NCBI RefSeq assembly: GCF_945957345.1
Contig: NZ_CAMFKW010000016.1
Location: 1 to 64,000 of the forward strand
Direction of reading: 5' to 3'
Length of the DNA stretch: 64,000 bases
Origin: an uncultured Allobosea sp.
GTDB taxonomy: Bacteria; Pseudomonadota; Alphaproteobacteria; Rhizobiales; Beijerinckiaceae
Shown: positions 9,502 to 17,081 of the stretch, piece by piece
Numbering within the stretch: the stretch's first letter is position 1
Layout: the number at the start of each line of letters is the position of its first letter
Position numbers and translations under genes: made by a program
Notes under the pieces: generated by a model
What the model saw: only the letters and a program-made list of their open reading frames with translations
The model's database searches: none
What the model was told of the DNA's origin: nothing

Positions 9502-10218
9502 TCAGGCCGCGACGGCGCTCATGCGCTCGGGGTTCATCACACGCACACCGCCGGGGACGATCAGGATCGTCTTGTCCTTGGCGAGACGCGTGAAGGTGCG
9601 GCTCACCGTCTCGATGGTCAGGCCGAGGAAATCGGCAATGTCCTGCCGCGTCATCGGCAGCGGCACGGTGACCGAAGGCTTGCCGAGCCTGGCCCAGCGC
9701 TGCTGCATGCCGAGCAGGAAACAGATCAGCTTCTCCTCGGCGGTCCGCCGGCCGAGCAGCATCATCTGCTCGTGAGCCAGCGTCAGCTCATGCGTCGCGA
9801 ACTCGTGCAGGCGCTTCAGCAAATGCGGCTTGGCATCGACCAGCGCGGTATAGGCGCCGCGCGAGAAGGCGCAGGCCGAGACCCCGCCGATCGCATCGGC
9901 CGAGAAGCCATAGGCATCGCGCATCGCGAGACCGAGGAAATCGCCCGGCAGGGCGAAGCCGACGACCTGACGTCGGCCATCCGACAGAAGCTTGTAGAGG
10001 CGCACGACGCCGGCCGTGACGTTGTAGACGGAATGCGCCTCGCGCCCCTGCGTGAACAGCGTCTCCCCGGAGGCGAAATGCGTGGGATGCGCCAGCGATT
10101 CCAGCAGCGCCAGCTCGTCGTCGGACAGCGACGCGCAGACGCTGACCAGGCGAACCATGCAGCTGCGGCAATTGCCCTCGCCACGGTGCGCAGCGCTACA
10201 GGCCGAAGGATGACAGTT
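9502..10218 (-). CDS. fnrN: Crp/Fnr family oxygen-responsive regulator (FnrN-type)
   Basis: About 238 residues. An N-terminal cysteine set C18-x2-C21-x7-C29 plus C117 in the sensor domain fits an FnrN-type [4Fe-4S] oxygen sensor. A cNMP-binding-like domain (about 30-150) is followed by a Crp-type HTH (TRQDIADFLGLTIETVSRTF) carrying the E-x2-S-R recognition residues that read TTGAT. I prefer the GTG at 10218, preceded by GGGAAG with an 8-base spacer. A longer frame from GTG 10281 exists but has poorly placed SD bases. It sits directly upstream of ccoN and is the obvious candidate to bind both FNR boxes here. Fnr versus FixK naming is uncertain, but FixK lacks the cysteine cluster. Confidence 0.88.
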   Translation of the reverse strand, partial: NCHPSACSAAHRGEGNCRSCMVRLVSVCASLSDDELALLESLAHPTHFASGETLFTQGREAHSVYNVTAGVVRLYKLLSDGRRQVVGFALPGDFLGLAMRDAYGFSADAIGGVSACAFSRGAYTALVDAKPHLLKRLHEFATHELTLAHEQMMLLGRRTAEEKLICFLLGMQQRWARLGKPSVTVPLPMTRQDIADFLGLTIETVSRTFTRLAKDKTILIVPGGVRVMNPERMSAVAA

Positions 10219-10304
10219 CACGATCGCATCTTCCCACTTATCGAAAAGACCATAACCGACGCGGACAAGGTCACAAAGCACGCTTCCCGCCGCAGCCGGC
10301 GAAA

Positions 10305-10318
10305 TTGATCCAGATCAA
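10305..10318. promoter_or_regulatory. FNR box between fnrN and the GNAT-like gene
   Basis: TTGATCCAGATCAA is a consensus TTGAT-N4-ATCAA site. Its centre (10311.5) is about 63 bases from the GTG at 10375 on the plus strand and about 93 bases from the GTG at 10218 on the minus strand. A -41.5 arrangement would give a short 5' leader in either direction, so it could drive the orphan gene and autoregulate fnrN. Confidence 0.85.
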
Positions 10319-10374
10319 TGCGACACTGCGCCTCTCGCAACCACCGTGCGGCCCTGAATTCGGGAGAGGCCACG

Positions 10375-10848
10375 GTGACGGGCGATGATATCTTCGAGGT
10401 CGCGCGCATCGCGCCGGCCGGCGCCGACACGGTCTTCAACCTCGTCGCCATGCTGCATCCGGAGGTGACGCCGGAAGGCTGGGCCGAATTCGTGCGCGAC
10501 AATTCGCAGGACGGCGCCAGGCCGCGCGGCGTCTTCGCCTTGCGCGACACGCGGGCCATGCCGCATGCCATCTTCACCTTTCGCGTCGCGCAGACGATCG
10601 CGGGCAGCGCCGCGCTGGAAATCTCGGAACTCGCGATGCTTCGGCTACCCGGCACGCATCTGGTCAACGCGCTGCTGCGCTTTGCCAATCAGCTCGCCGT
10701 TGAACTCGACCTGCCCCGGATCGCGATCTCGCTGGAGCGCTCCGCCGCCTGGCCGCAGGACCATGACGCGCTCCAGCGCTCAGGCTTCCAACTCGACCGG
10801 ATGATGGTTCTGGGCCGGGCGCAACTGGCGCCGACAGCCACCAATTGA
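10375..10848 (+). CDS. GNAT-like protein of unknown function
   Basis: 157 residues from GTG 10375, which follows GGAGAGG with 5 bases of spacing. An ATG at 10318 in the same frame overlaps the FNR box and is unlikely. The pattern of a central beta strand, the segment EISELAMLRLPGTHLVNALL and a late SGFQLDRMMVLG resembles an acetyltransferase (GNAT) fold, but the acetyl-CoA loop is not clear, so function is open. It has no co-directional neighbour and sits alone behind a consensus FNR box. Control by low oxygen is therefore the best clue to its role. Confidence 0.6.
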   Translation: MTGDDIFEVARIAPAGADTVFNLVAMLHPEVTPEGWAEFVRDNSQDGARPRGVFALRDTRAMPHAIFTFRVAQTIAGSAALEISELAMLRLPGTHLVNALLRFANQLAVELDLPRIAISLERSAAWPQDHDALQRSGFQLDRMMVLGRAQLAPTATN

Positions 10849-10876
10849 CCTGCCTCAAACCGGCAAGCGAGCCGGA

Positions 10877-11596
10877 TCAGCGCCCGTTGGCCTTCCGCCA
10901 AGCCGCGAAATCGACCTTGGTCTGCTCCTCCGTCGCTGGGTAAAGGCCGAGGATCGAGCGGCCCTTCAGGACCTCCTCGGTGACGAAATCCTCGAAGGCG
11001 GTCATCTCGACGGCCTCGGCCGCGACCTCGTCGGCAAGATGGGCGGGGATGACGATGACGCCCTCGGCATCGCCGACCACGACGTCGCCGGGCCAGACCG
11101 CGACATCGCCGCAGCCGACCGGCACGTTGATATCGATCGCCTGATGCAGGGTCAGGTTGGTCGGGGAAGACGGGCGGGTATGGTAGCTCGGGAACGGCAG
11201 CCCCGCGATCTCGTGGGAGTCGCGAAAGCCGCCATCGGTGACGACGCCGGCGACGCCGCGCTTCATCAGGCGCGAGACAAGGATGCCGCCGGCCGAGGCC
11301 GCGCGCGGGTCCTTGCGGCTGTCGATCACCATCACGGCGCCGGGCGGACAATCCTCGACCGCCTTGCGCTGGGGATGGGCGCGGTCCTGAAAGACCGAGA
11401 GCGGGTTCAGGTCCTCGCGCGCCGGGATGTAGCGCAAGGTGAAGGCCTCGCCGACCATGGTGCCGGCACCGGGATTGAGCGGGCGGACATCCTGGATGAA
11501 CTGGTTGCGCAGGCCGCGCTTGAACAAGGCCGTGCAGAGCGTGGCGACGGAGACCCCGCGCAGCTTCTCGCGGGTTTCCGGCTTGAGACTGGGCAT
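10877..11596 (-). CDS. RraA-family protein, likely HMG/CHA-type aldolase or oxaloacetate decarboxylase
   Basis: 239 residues from ATG 11596. The RraA/demethylmenaquinone-methyltransferase fold is recognised by the conserved stretch VVTDGGFRDSHEIAGLPFPS. The R-D-x2-E arrangement in GGFRDSHE is the catalytic, metal-binding motif of class II HMG/CHA pyruvate aldolases, and GD(V/A)-type residues occur in GCGDVAVWPGDVVVGDAEGV. Databases often call such proteins ribonuclease activity regulator RraA, but the motif and neighbours argue for a metabolic lyase acting on a 2-oxo acid. It is the last gene of the minus-strand Tct/PdxA/DHDPS group, 132 bases after the DHDPS-family gene. Confidence 0.8.
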   Translation of the reverse strand: MPSLKPETREKLRGVSVATLCTALFKRGLRNQFIQDVRPLNPGAGTMVGEAFTLRYIPAREDLNPLSVFQDRAHPQRKAVEDCPPGAVMVIDSRKDPRAASAGGILVSRLMKRGVAGVVTDGGFRDSHEIAGLPFPSYHTRPSSPTNLTLHQAIDINVPVGCGDVAVWPGDVVVGDAEGVIVIPAHLADEVAAEAVEMTAFEDFVTEEVLKGRSILGLYPATEEQTKVDFAAWRKANGR

Positions 11597-11705
11597 GCGC
11601 TCACCTTCTTCCGTCCTGGCTCCCGCCGGGCGGCAGGCAACGGAGAGGTTCCCGCGATCCGACCCGCTTTGTAAAGGCAGCGCGGGGCGCGAAAAACGCA
11701 ACCCC

Positions 11706-11725
11706 GCCCCTGCCTTCTCAGGGGC
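11706..11725 (-). terminator. GC hairpin after the DHDPS-family gene
   Basis: On the minus strand GCCCCTG-AGAAGG-CAGGGGC forms a 7-bp stem four bases after the stop codon. A run of five T (11692-11696) follows at about ten bases. A second possible GC hairpin overlaps it (11682-11707). It may be a terminator or attenuator separating the lyase gene from the RraA-family gene. Confidence 0.5.
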
Positions 11726-11728
11726 CGC

Positions 11729-12646
11729 CTATTTACCCCAGCGTAGCGCCAGCGGATCGAGCTCGCGCGCCAATTCGATCAGGCCTTCGCGGGTCTTCGG
11801 ATGCAGCGGGGTCAGCGGATGGCGCACGGCTTCCGACTTGATGACGCCGCCCTCCTTCATCACCGCCTTGGCCGAACGCAGGCCGCACTGGCGGTTCTCG
11901 TAATTGATGATCGGCAGGACGCGGGCATAGAGCGCCGCCGCCTGCTTGCGGTCGCCAGCGGCATGGGTCGCGATGATCGGCTTGATCAGGTCCGGGATCA
12001 TCGCCGAGGTCATGGTGCCGGTCGCGCCGGCATCGAGATCCGCCATCAGCGTGATCGCTTCCTCGCCGTCGAAAGGGCCGACCACGGCATCGCCGCCGGC
12101 CTCGATCAGCGCGCGCAGCTTATTGGCCGTGCCGGGCACCTCGATCTTGAAATAGCGGACGAGCGGAACCTCCTTCGCCAGCCGGATCATGAAGGGCACG
12201 GTCATGGTCACACCGGAGAGCGGCGCGTCCTGCAGGATGATCGGAATGCCGCAGGCATCGGCCACCGCCTTGAAATGCTCGATCATGCCCTGCTCGTCGG
12301 CCTTGAGCAGCGCGCCGTGATAGGGCGGCATCATCATCAGCATCTTGGCGCCGGCATCGGCTGCGGCCTTGGCGCGGGCAGCGGCGATGCGGGTCGCGAA
12401 ATGCGAGGTGGTGACGATGACCGGGACGCGGCCCGCGACCTGCTCCAGCGATAGCCGCATCACCTGTTCGCGCTCCTCGTCGGTGAGCAGGAACTGCTCC
12501 GAGAAATTGGCGAGGATGCAGATGCCGTCGACGCCCTGGTCGACCATCAGGTCCATGACGCGCTTGTTGCCCTCGACATCGAGGTCGCCGTTCTCGTGGA
12601 AGATGGTCGGCGCGATCGGCAGGATGCCCTTGTAGGGTTCGGTCAT
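11729..12646 (-). CDS. Dihydrodipicolinate synthase/N-acetylneuraminate lyase family protein
   Basis: 305 residues forming a class I aldolase TIM barrel (MTEPYKGILPIAPTIFHENG). The probable Schiff-base lysine lies in VRYFKIEVPG. The usual tyrosine motif (YNxP) is replaced by LQDAPLSG, so it is unlikely to be a housekeeping DapA. Members of this type cleave or dehydrate 2-keto-3-deoxy sugar acids or related 2-oxo acids in the cytoplasm. It lies 35 bases after tctA, in a cluster with PdxA-like and RraA-family enzymes, so a role in breaking down the acid imported by TctCBA is likely. The exact substrate cannot be read from the sequence. Confidence 0.88.
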   Translation of the reverse strand: MTEPYKGILPIAPTIFHENGDLDVEGNKRVMDLMVDQGVDGICILANFSEQFLLTDEEREQVMRLSLEQVAGRVPVIVTTSHFATRIAAARAKAAADAGAKMLMMMPPYHGALLKADEQGMIEHFKAVADACGIPIILQDAPLSGVTMTVPFMIRLAKEVPLVRYFKIEVPGTANKLRALIEAGGDAVVGPFDGEEAITLMADLDAGATGTMTSAMIPDLIKPIIATHAAGDRKQAAALYARVLPIINYENRQCGLRSAKAVMKEGGVIKSEAVRHPLTPLHPKTREGLIELARELDPLALRWGK

Positions 12647-12680
12647 GGCGTCATCTCGTCGGTGGCGGACAGGGCGGAAA

Positions 12681-14192
12681 TCAGACAGTGCTGGTGGCCT
12701 TGGTGCCGCGCAAGCGGCGCGCGACCGAACCGATGACCGGCATGACCAGCAGCGCGACGCCGATCGTCATCAGCGTCGAGACCAGAGGGTTCGACCAGAA
12801 GATCGAGAGCGAGCCCTGGCTGAAGATCATCGACTGGCGGAAGGCGTCCTCGGCCTTGTCACCAATGACCATGGCGAGCACCAGCGGCGCGATCGGATAG
12901 TCGAGTTTCTTGAAGAGATAGCCGACGAGGCCGAAGACCAGCGCGAGCCAGATGTCGAATTCCTTGCTCGCGGCGGTGAAGGCGCCGATGAAGCAGATCA
13001 CCACGATGATCGGCCCGATGATCGAGAAGGGGATGCGCAGGATCGAGGCGAAGAGCGGCACCGTCGCCAGCACGACCACGACCGCGACGACATTGCCGAG
13101 ATACATAGACGCGATCAGGCCCCAGACGAAATCCGGGCGATCGGTGAAGAGCGTCGGGCCGGGATTGAGGCCCCAGATCATCAGGCCGCCCATCATCACC
13201 GCCGCGGTGGCGGAGCCGGGAATGCCGAGCGCCAGCATCGGCAGCATGGCGGCGGAGCCGGCGGCATGGTCGGCCGTCTCCGGCGCGATCACGCCCTCGG
13301 GCTCGCCCTTGCCGAACTTGGCTGGATTGCGCGAGGAGCGCTTGGCCATGGCGTAGCTCATGAAGGAGGCCGCCGTCGGCCCGCCCGGCGTGATGCCCAT
13401 CCAGATGCCGATCAGCGAGGAGCGCAAAAGGGCGAGCCAGTAGCGCGGCAGCTTCACCGCAGTGCGCAGCACGTCGCTGACGCGCACCTTCGCGGCGACG
13501 CCGTCGAATTTAAGCCCCTCCTCCATCGTCAGCAGCAATTCGCCGATGCCGAACAGGCCGATGACCGCGATCAGGAAGCTGACACCGGCGAGCAGCACGT
13601 CGAACTCGAAGGTGAGGCGTACATTGCCGGAGACCGAGTCCATGCCGATCGTCGCCAGAGCGAAGCCGATCGCCATCGAGACGACCGTCTTGAAGGGCGA
13701 GGCGCCGCCCAGCCCGATGAAGCTCGCGAAGGTCATGAAATAGACGGCGAAATATTCGGGCGAGGAGAAGCGTAGCGCGAATTTCGCTACCCAGCCGGAG
13801 AGCAGTGTGATCAGGATGACGCCGGCCAGCGCGCCGAAGCCGGCCGAGAGGAAGGCGAAGGAGAGCGCCTCGGTCGCCTTGCCTTGCTTCGCCATCGGAT
13901 GGCCGTCGAAGGTCGTCGCGACCGATGAGGGTTCACCCGGAATGTTGAACAGGATCGAGGTGGTCGAGCCGCCGAAAAGCGCGCCCCAGTAGAGCGAGGT
14001 CAGCAGGATGATCGCCGAGACCGGGTCCATCGAGAAGGTCAACGGCAACAACAGCGAGACGCCGTTCGGCGCGCCGAGCCCTGGCAAGACGCCGACGAGC
14101 ACGCCGAGCAGCACGCCCGCCATCATCAGCAGGAGGTGGTGCGTGGTGAGCGCGACCGAGAAGCCGTGCATCAGGTTGGCGATGTTGTCCAT
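12681..14192 (-). CDS. tctA: Tripartite tricarboxylate transporter large permease TctA
   Basis: 503 residues with about 11-12 membrane helices. The family motif LVGVLPGLGAPNGVSLLLPL occurs near residues 31-50, and a second conserved glycine-rich block GIPGSATAAVMMGGL is further on. It forms the inner-membrane channel of a secondary, proton- or sodium-driven importer for organic acids, working with TctB and the binding protein TctC. It starts 18 bases after tctB. Confidence 0.95.
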   Translation of the reverse strand: MDNIANLMHGFSVALTTHHLLLMMAGVLLGVLVGVLPGLGAPNGVSLLLPLTFSMDPVSAIILLTSLYWGALFGGSTTSILFNIPGEPSSVATTFDGHPMAKQGKATEALSFAFLSAGFGALAGVILITLLSGWVAKFALRFSSPEYFAVYFMTFASFIGLGGASPFKTVVSMAIGFALATIGMDSVSGNVRLTFEFDVLLAGVSFLIAVIGLFGIGELLLTMEEGLKFDGVAAKVRVSDVLRTAVKLPRYWLALLRSSLIGIWMGITPGGPTAASFMSYAMAKRSSRNPAKFGKGEPEGVIAPETADHAAGSAAMLPMLALGIPGSATAAVMMGGLMIWGLNPGPTLFTDRPDFVWGLIASMYLGNVVAVVVVLATVPLFASILRIPFSIIGPIIVVICFIGAFTAASKEFDIWLALVFGLVGYLFKKLDYPIAPLVLAMVIGDKAEDAFRQSMIFSQGSLSIFWSNPLVSTLMTIGVALLVMPVIGSVARRLRGTKATSTV

Positions 14193-14210
14193 GCTGATAT
14201 CCCCGCCGTC

Positions 14211-14699
14211 TCAGAGGCCGATGAGCGGCTCGATCGGACCCTTGAGCAGGCCGATCTGGAAGAATTTCTCGAGCGCGAAATAGAAGAAGGCAGCGGTCAC
14301 GAAGGCTGTGACGAGGCTGGGCAGCCAGCCATAGCCGCCCTGGAAGCGCATCGCGAAGACGAGATAAAGGATCGTCGCGACATACATGCCGAGCGTCGCG
14401 CTGAGCACGACGAAGGCGACGAGCGGCAGCAGGAATGACAGCACCCGCTTGCCGCGCTCGGCGTCGAGGAATTCCTCGGCGAGGATGGCCTTGCCCGCGA
14501 TGCGCTGGCCGACCGTCATCGCCAGCGTGCCCAGGCTCGCCAACGCGATCAGCGCCCCCGCATAGAAGGGAAAGGCGCCGGGCTGCGGGCCGGACGTGTC
14601 CCAGCCGATGCCGAATTCGAGCGAGCCCTTCACGATGACGAGCCCGAAGACCAGCGTCAGGATCGCGGTCCCGATCTCGGCCCAGAAGCGGGTGATCAT
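14211..14699 (-). CDS. tctB: Tripartite tricarboxylate transporter small permease TctB
   Basis: 162 residues with four predicted membrane helices, typical of the TctB family in length and in the N-terminal pattern (TLVFGLVIVKGSLEFGIGWD). It pairs with TctA. The gene is separated from tctC by about 130 bases holding a palindromic repeat, so the binding protein may be expressed at a different level from the permeases. Confidence 0.9.
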   Translation of the reverse strand: MITRFWAEIGTAILTLVFGLVIVKGSLEFGIGWDTSGPQPGAFPFYAGALIALASLGTLAMTVGQRIAGKAILAEEFLDAERGKRVLSFLLPLVAFVVLSATLGMYVATILYLVFAMRFQGGYGWLPSLVTAFVTAAFFYFALEKFFQIGLLKGPIEPLIGL

Positions 14700-14729
14700 G
14701 CGGTGGGTTCTCCCTTTCAGGGCTTGCGC

Positions 14730-14820
14730 GTCATGGCCGGGCTTGACCCGGCCATCTCGGAAACCAGCCTTCTCGTCATGAAATTCCTGGGTCGGCGGGC
14801 TGCGCCGCCCGGGAATGACG
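14730..14820. repeat. REP-like palindromic element between tctC and tctB
   Basis: Two inverted repeats lie side by side. The first is ATGGCCGGG-cttga-CCCGGCCAT (14733-14755). The second is a longer imperfect palindrome (14775-14820) with arms beginning GTCAT/ATTCCtGGG and ending CCCGGGAAT/GAC. The GTCATnGCCGGGCTTGACCCGGC core resembles a common intergenic repeat in Bradyrhizobium/Bosea-type genomes. Such elements form mRNA hairpins that protect the upstream (tctC) message. Confidence 0.7.
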
Positions 14821-14828
14821 ATCCCACC

Positions 14829-15824
14829 TTACTTCGCGACCCAGCCTTCGTTCTCGAAGACCTTCTTGTTCGCCGCCTCGTCCTTGGCGACGAAATCGGC
14901 GAGCTCGGCGCCCTTCATGAACTTGGCGGTCTGGGCGGTGCGCTGCACGAATTCCTGCCATTCCGGGGTCTTGGAAACCTTCTCCAGCAAGCCGGCATAA
15001 TAGGTCACGGCGTCGGCCGGGACGTCGGCCGGCAGCCAGACGGTGCGCGGCATCTGGAAGGTTTCCAGCGGCAGGCCCGCTTCCTTGCAGGTCGGGATGT
15101 CGCCCCAGCCCTTGCCCTCGAAGACCGCGTCGCTCTTGGCGAGACGAACCGGCGAAAAGACGCAGAGCGGCTTCACCTGCCCGGCCTTCCACTGGCCGAT
15201 ATTCTCGTTGGGGTTGTTGACGTTGGAGTCGATATGGCCGCCGGCGAGCTGCACGGCCGCGGCGCTGCCGCCCTGGAAGGGCACATAGATCCATTTCACG
15301 CCGGTGGCGTCCTGGATCATCGAGGTCAGGGTCTGGTCGGTGTCCTTCGACTGGCTGCCGCCCATCTTGAAGCCCATCGGCTTGGCCTTGACCGCCTCGA
15401 TATAGCTCTTGGCGTCGGCATAGGGGGCATCGCCCTTGACCCAGAGCAGGAACTCGTCGAGCGCCAGCGCCGCGACCGGCGTCAGGTCCGAGACCTTGTA
15501 GCCGAGCTTGGCGACGTAAGGCAGCAGATAGGCGTTGTTGGTGCCGAAGATGACGCGGTTCGGATCGCCCTTGCCGCCCTTGCCGTAGACATAGCCTTCG
15601 GCACCCGAGCCGCCGCCCTTGTTCACCACCACGATCGGCTGCTCGGTAAACTTATGCTTGGTGATGATCGACTGGATGATGCGGGCAAAATTGTCGGTGC
15701 CGCCGCCGGCGCCCGAAGTGACGACGAACTCGATCGGCTTGGTCGGCTCCCAGGCCTGAGCGGCCCCGATGCCGCCGAGCGCAAGCGCGCCGGCGAACGC
15801 TGCCGAAATGGCGATGGTCTTCAT
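14829..15824 (-). CDS. tctC: Tripartite tricarboxylate transporter substrate-binding protein TctC
   Basis: 331 residues with a Sec signal peptide (MKTIAISAAFAGALALGGIG, cleavage near AAQA-WEP) and the Bug/TctC pattern (PTKPIEFVVTSGAGGGTDNFAR, VVNKGGGSGAEGY). It captures an organic acid in the periplasm for TctAB. ATG 15824 is chosen because GGGAGAG lies upstream; the frame is open ten codons further. The substrate is unknown. It is transcribed after the pdxA-like gene. Confidence 0.93.
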   Translation of the reverse strand: MKTIAISAAFAGALALGGIGAAQAWEPTKPIEFVVTSGAGGGTDNFARIIQSIITKHKFTEQPIVVVNKGGGSGAEGYVYGKGGKGDPNRVIFGTNNAYLLPYVAKLGYKVSDLTPVAALALDEFLLWVKGDAPYADAKSYIEAVKAKPMGFKMGGSQSKDTDQTLTSMIQDATGVKWIYVPFQGGSAAAVQLAGGHIDSNVNNPNENIGQWKAGQVKPLCVFSPVRLAKSDAVFEGKGWGDIPTCKEAGLPLETFQMPRTVWLPADVPADAVTYYAGLLEKVSKTPEWQEFVQRTAQTAKFMKGAELADFVAKDEAANKKVFENEGWVAK

Positions 15825-15895
15825 GGTTTCTCTCCCTAGGGTTTGATCTTGCAAGGCCGCTCTTGCCGGCGGCTTTGTCGAAAATGCTTGGATCG

Positions 15896-16930
15896 TCAGG
15901 CCGCAGCGCGGGCCTTGGCCTTTCCGTCCTGGGCCATCTTGATGGCCAGCGCGAGCGCGGCGCGCGTCGCGCCGAGATTGGCGATGCCCTTGCCGGCGAT
16001 CTCATAGGCGGTGCCATGGGCCGGCGTGCAGATCGGGAAGGGGAAGCCGCCGATCAAGGTGACGCCGCGGTCGAAACCGATCAGCTTCATCGCGATCTGG
16101 CCCTGATCGTGATACATGGTCAGCACGGCGTCGAAATCGCCATTCTTCGCCCGCAGGAAGACGGTATCCGACGGGAATGGCCCCTCGACCGTGAAGCCCT
16201 TGGCCTTGGCCGCCTTCACCGCCGGCTCGATCGTCTCGATCTCGTCGCGGCCGAAATTGCCGCCGTCGCCGGCATGGGGATTGATGCCGGCGACCGCGAT
16301 GCGCGGCGGGTTGAAGCCGGCGGCGCGCAGATTGGCATCCGCCAGCGTCAGCGCCCTGATAATGCGCTCCTGCGTGATGTTCTGCGCCACCTCGGAGAGC
16401 GGGATATGCGAGGTGACGCGGGCGTTCCAGAGCTTGTCGAGGATGTTGAACTCGCTCGCCGCGCCCTCGAAGCCGATGGCATCGCGCACGAAGCGGATCT
16501 CGTCGTCATAGCCGGGATAGGCGAAGCGCATCGCCGCCTTGTTGAAGGGCGTGAAGAACACCGCATCGGCCTTGCCGGAAGCGGCGAATTGCAGCGCGCG
16601 GCGGAAATTCTCGGTCGCGGCCTTGCCGCCGGCAAGCGTCGCGGTGCCACGCTTGAGATCGGCGGGGTCGTGATTGGCGAGATCGACGAAGACCGGCCGG
16701 TCGCCGAGCGGCAGCGCCTCGCTGTCCTTCACGACCTGGACCTGCGGATCGGCGCCGCCGTCCTTGATGCCGAGATCGAGCAGGCGCTTGTCGCCGAAGA
16801 CGACGTAGCGGGCAGCGCCGCGCAGATCGGCCTCCGACAGGATGCGGGCCGTCAATTCGGGGCTGATGCCTGAGGGATCGCCCATCGCCACCGCAATCAC
16901 CGGCAAGGCGTCATTCGTCCGCTCATTCAT
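15896..16930 (-). CDS. PdxA-family dehydrogenase, likely catabolic PdxA2 type
   Basis: 344 residues. The PdxA fold is shown by VAVMGDPSGISPELTARIL, the metal-binding histidines in YHDQGQIAMKLIGFDRGV and in HGTAYEIAGKGIANLGA, and NPHAGDGG. True PdxA oxidises 4-phosphohydroxy-L-threonine for vitamin B6. Paralogues clustered with catabolic genes (PdxA2) oxidise and decarboxylate 4-phospho-threonate or -erythronate. The cluster with a Tct transporter, aldolases and a GntR regulator favours a catabolic role. No four-carbon-acid kinase (DUF1537), the usual partner, is in the window. Confidence 0.87.
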   Translation of the reverse strand: MNERTNDALPVIAVAMGDPSGISPELTARILSEADLRGAARYVVFGDKRLLDLGIKDGGADPQVQVVKDSEALPLGDRPVFVDLANHDPADLKRGTATLAGGKAATENFRRALQFAASGKADAVFFTPFNKAAMRFAYPGYDDEIRFVRDAIGFEGAASEFNILDKLWNARVTSHIPLSEVAQNITQERIIRALTLADANLRAAGFNPPRIAVAGINPHAGDGGNFGRDEIETIEPAVKAAKAKGFTVEGPFPSDTVFLRAKNGDFDAVLTMYHDQGQIAMKLIGFDRGVTLIGGFPFPICTPAHGTAYEIAGKGIANLGATRAALALAIKMAQDGKAKARAAA

Positions 16931-16999
16931 GGCCGCAACTCCGCTGCCTGTCCGCTGTTCTGGCTCCGTTGGCTAACACAGGCCGCCATCTCACTCAAG

Positions 17000-17017
17000 T
17001 ATGCTGTATGCAGCATA
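17000..17017. promoter_or_regulatory. Candidate GntR operator in the divergent promoter
   Basis: TATGCTG-TATG-CAGCATA is an inverted repeat with 7-bp arms and a 4-base spacer. It lies in the 151-base AT-richer gap between the pdxA-like gene and the SAF oxidoreductase gene. It is a natural binding site for the GntR/FCD regulator encoded at 18541 and could control both divergent units. Confidence 0.6.
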
Positions 17018-17081
17018 TTAAAATCGATGTACGCATTCGATAGGTGCTGGCCGTGGATTGGTTACGCCGGAGGAGGGCCGA

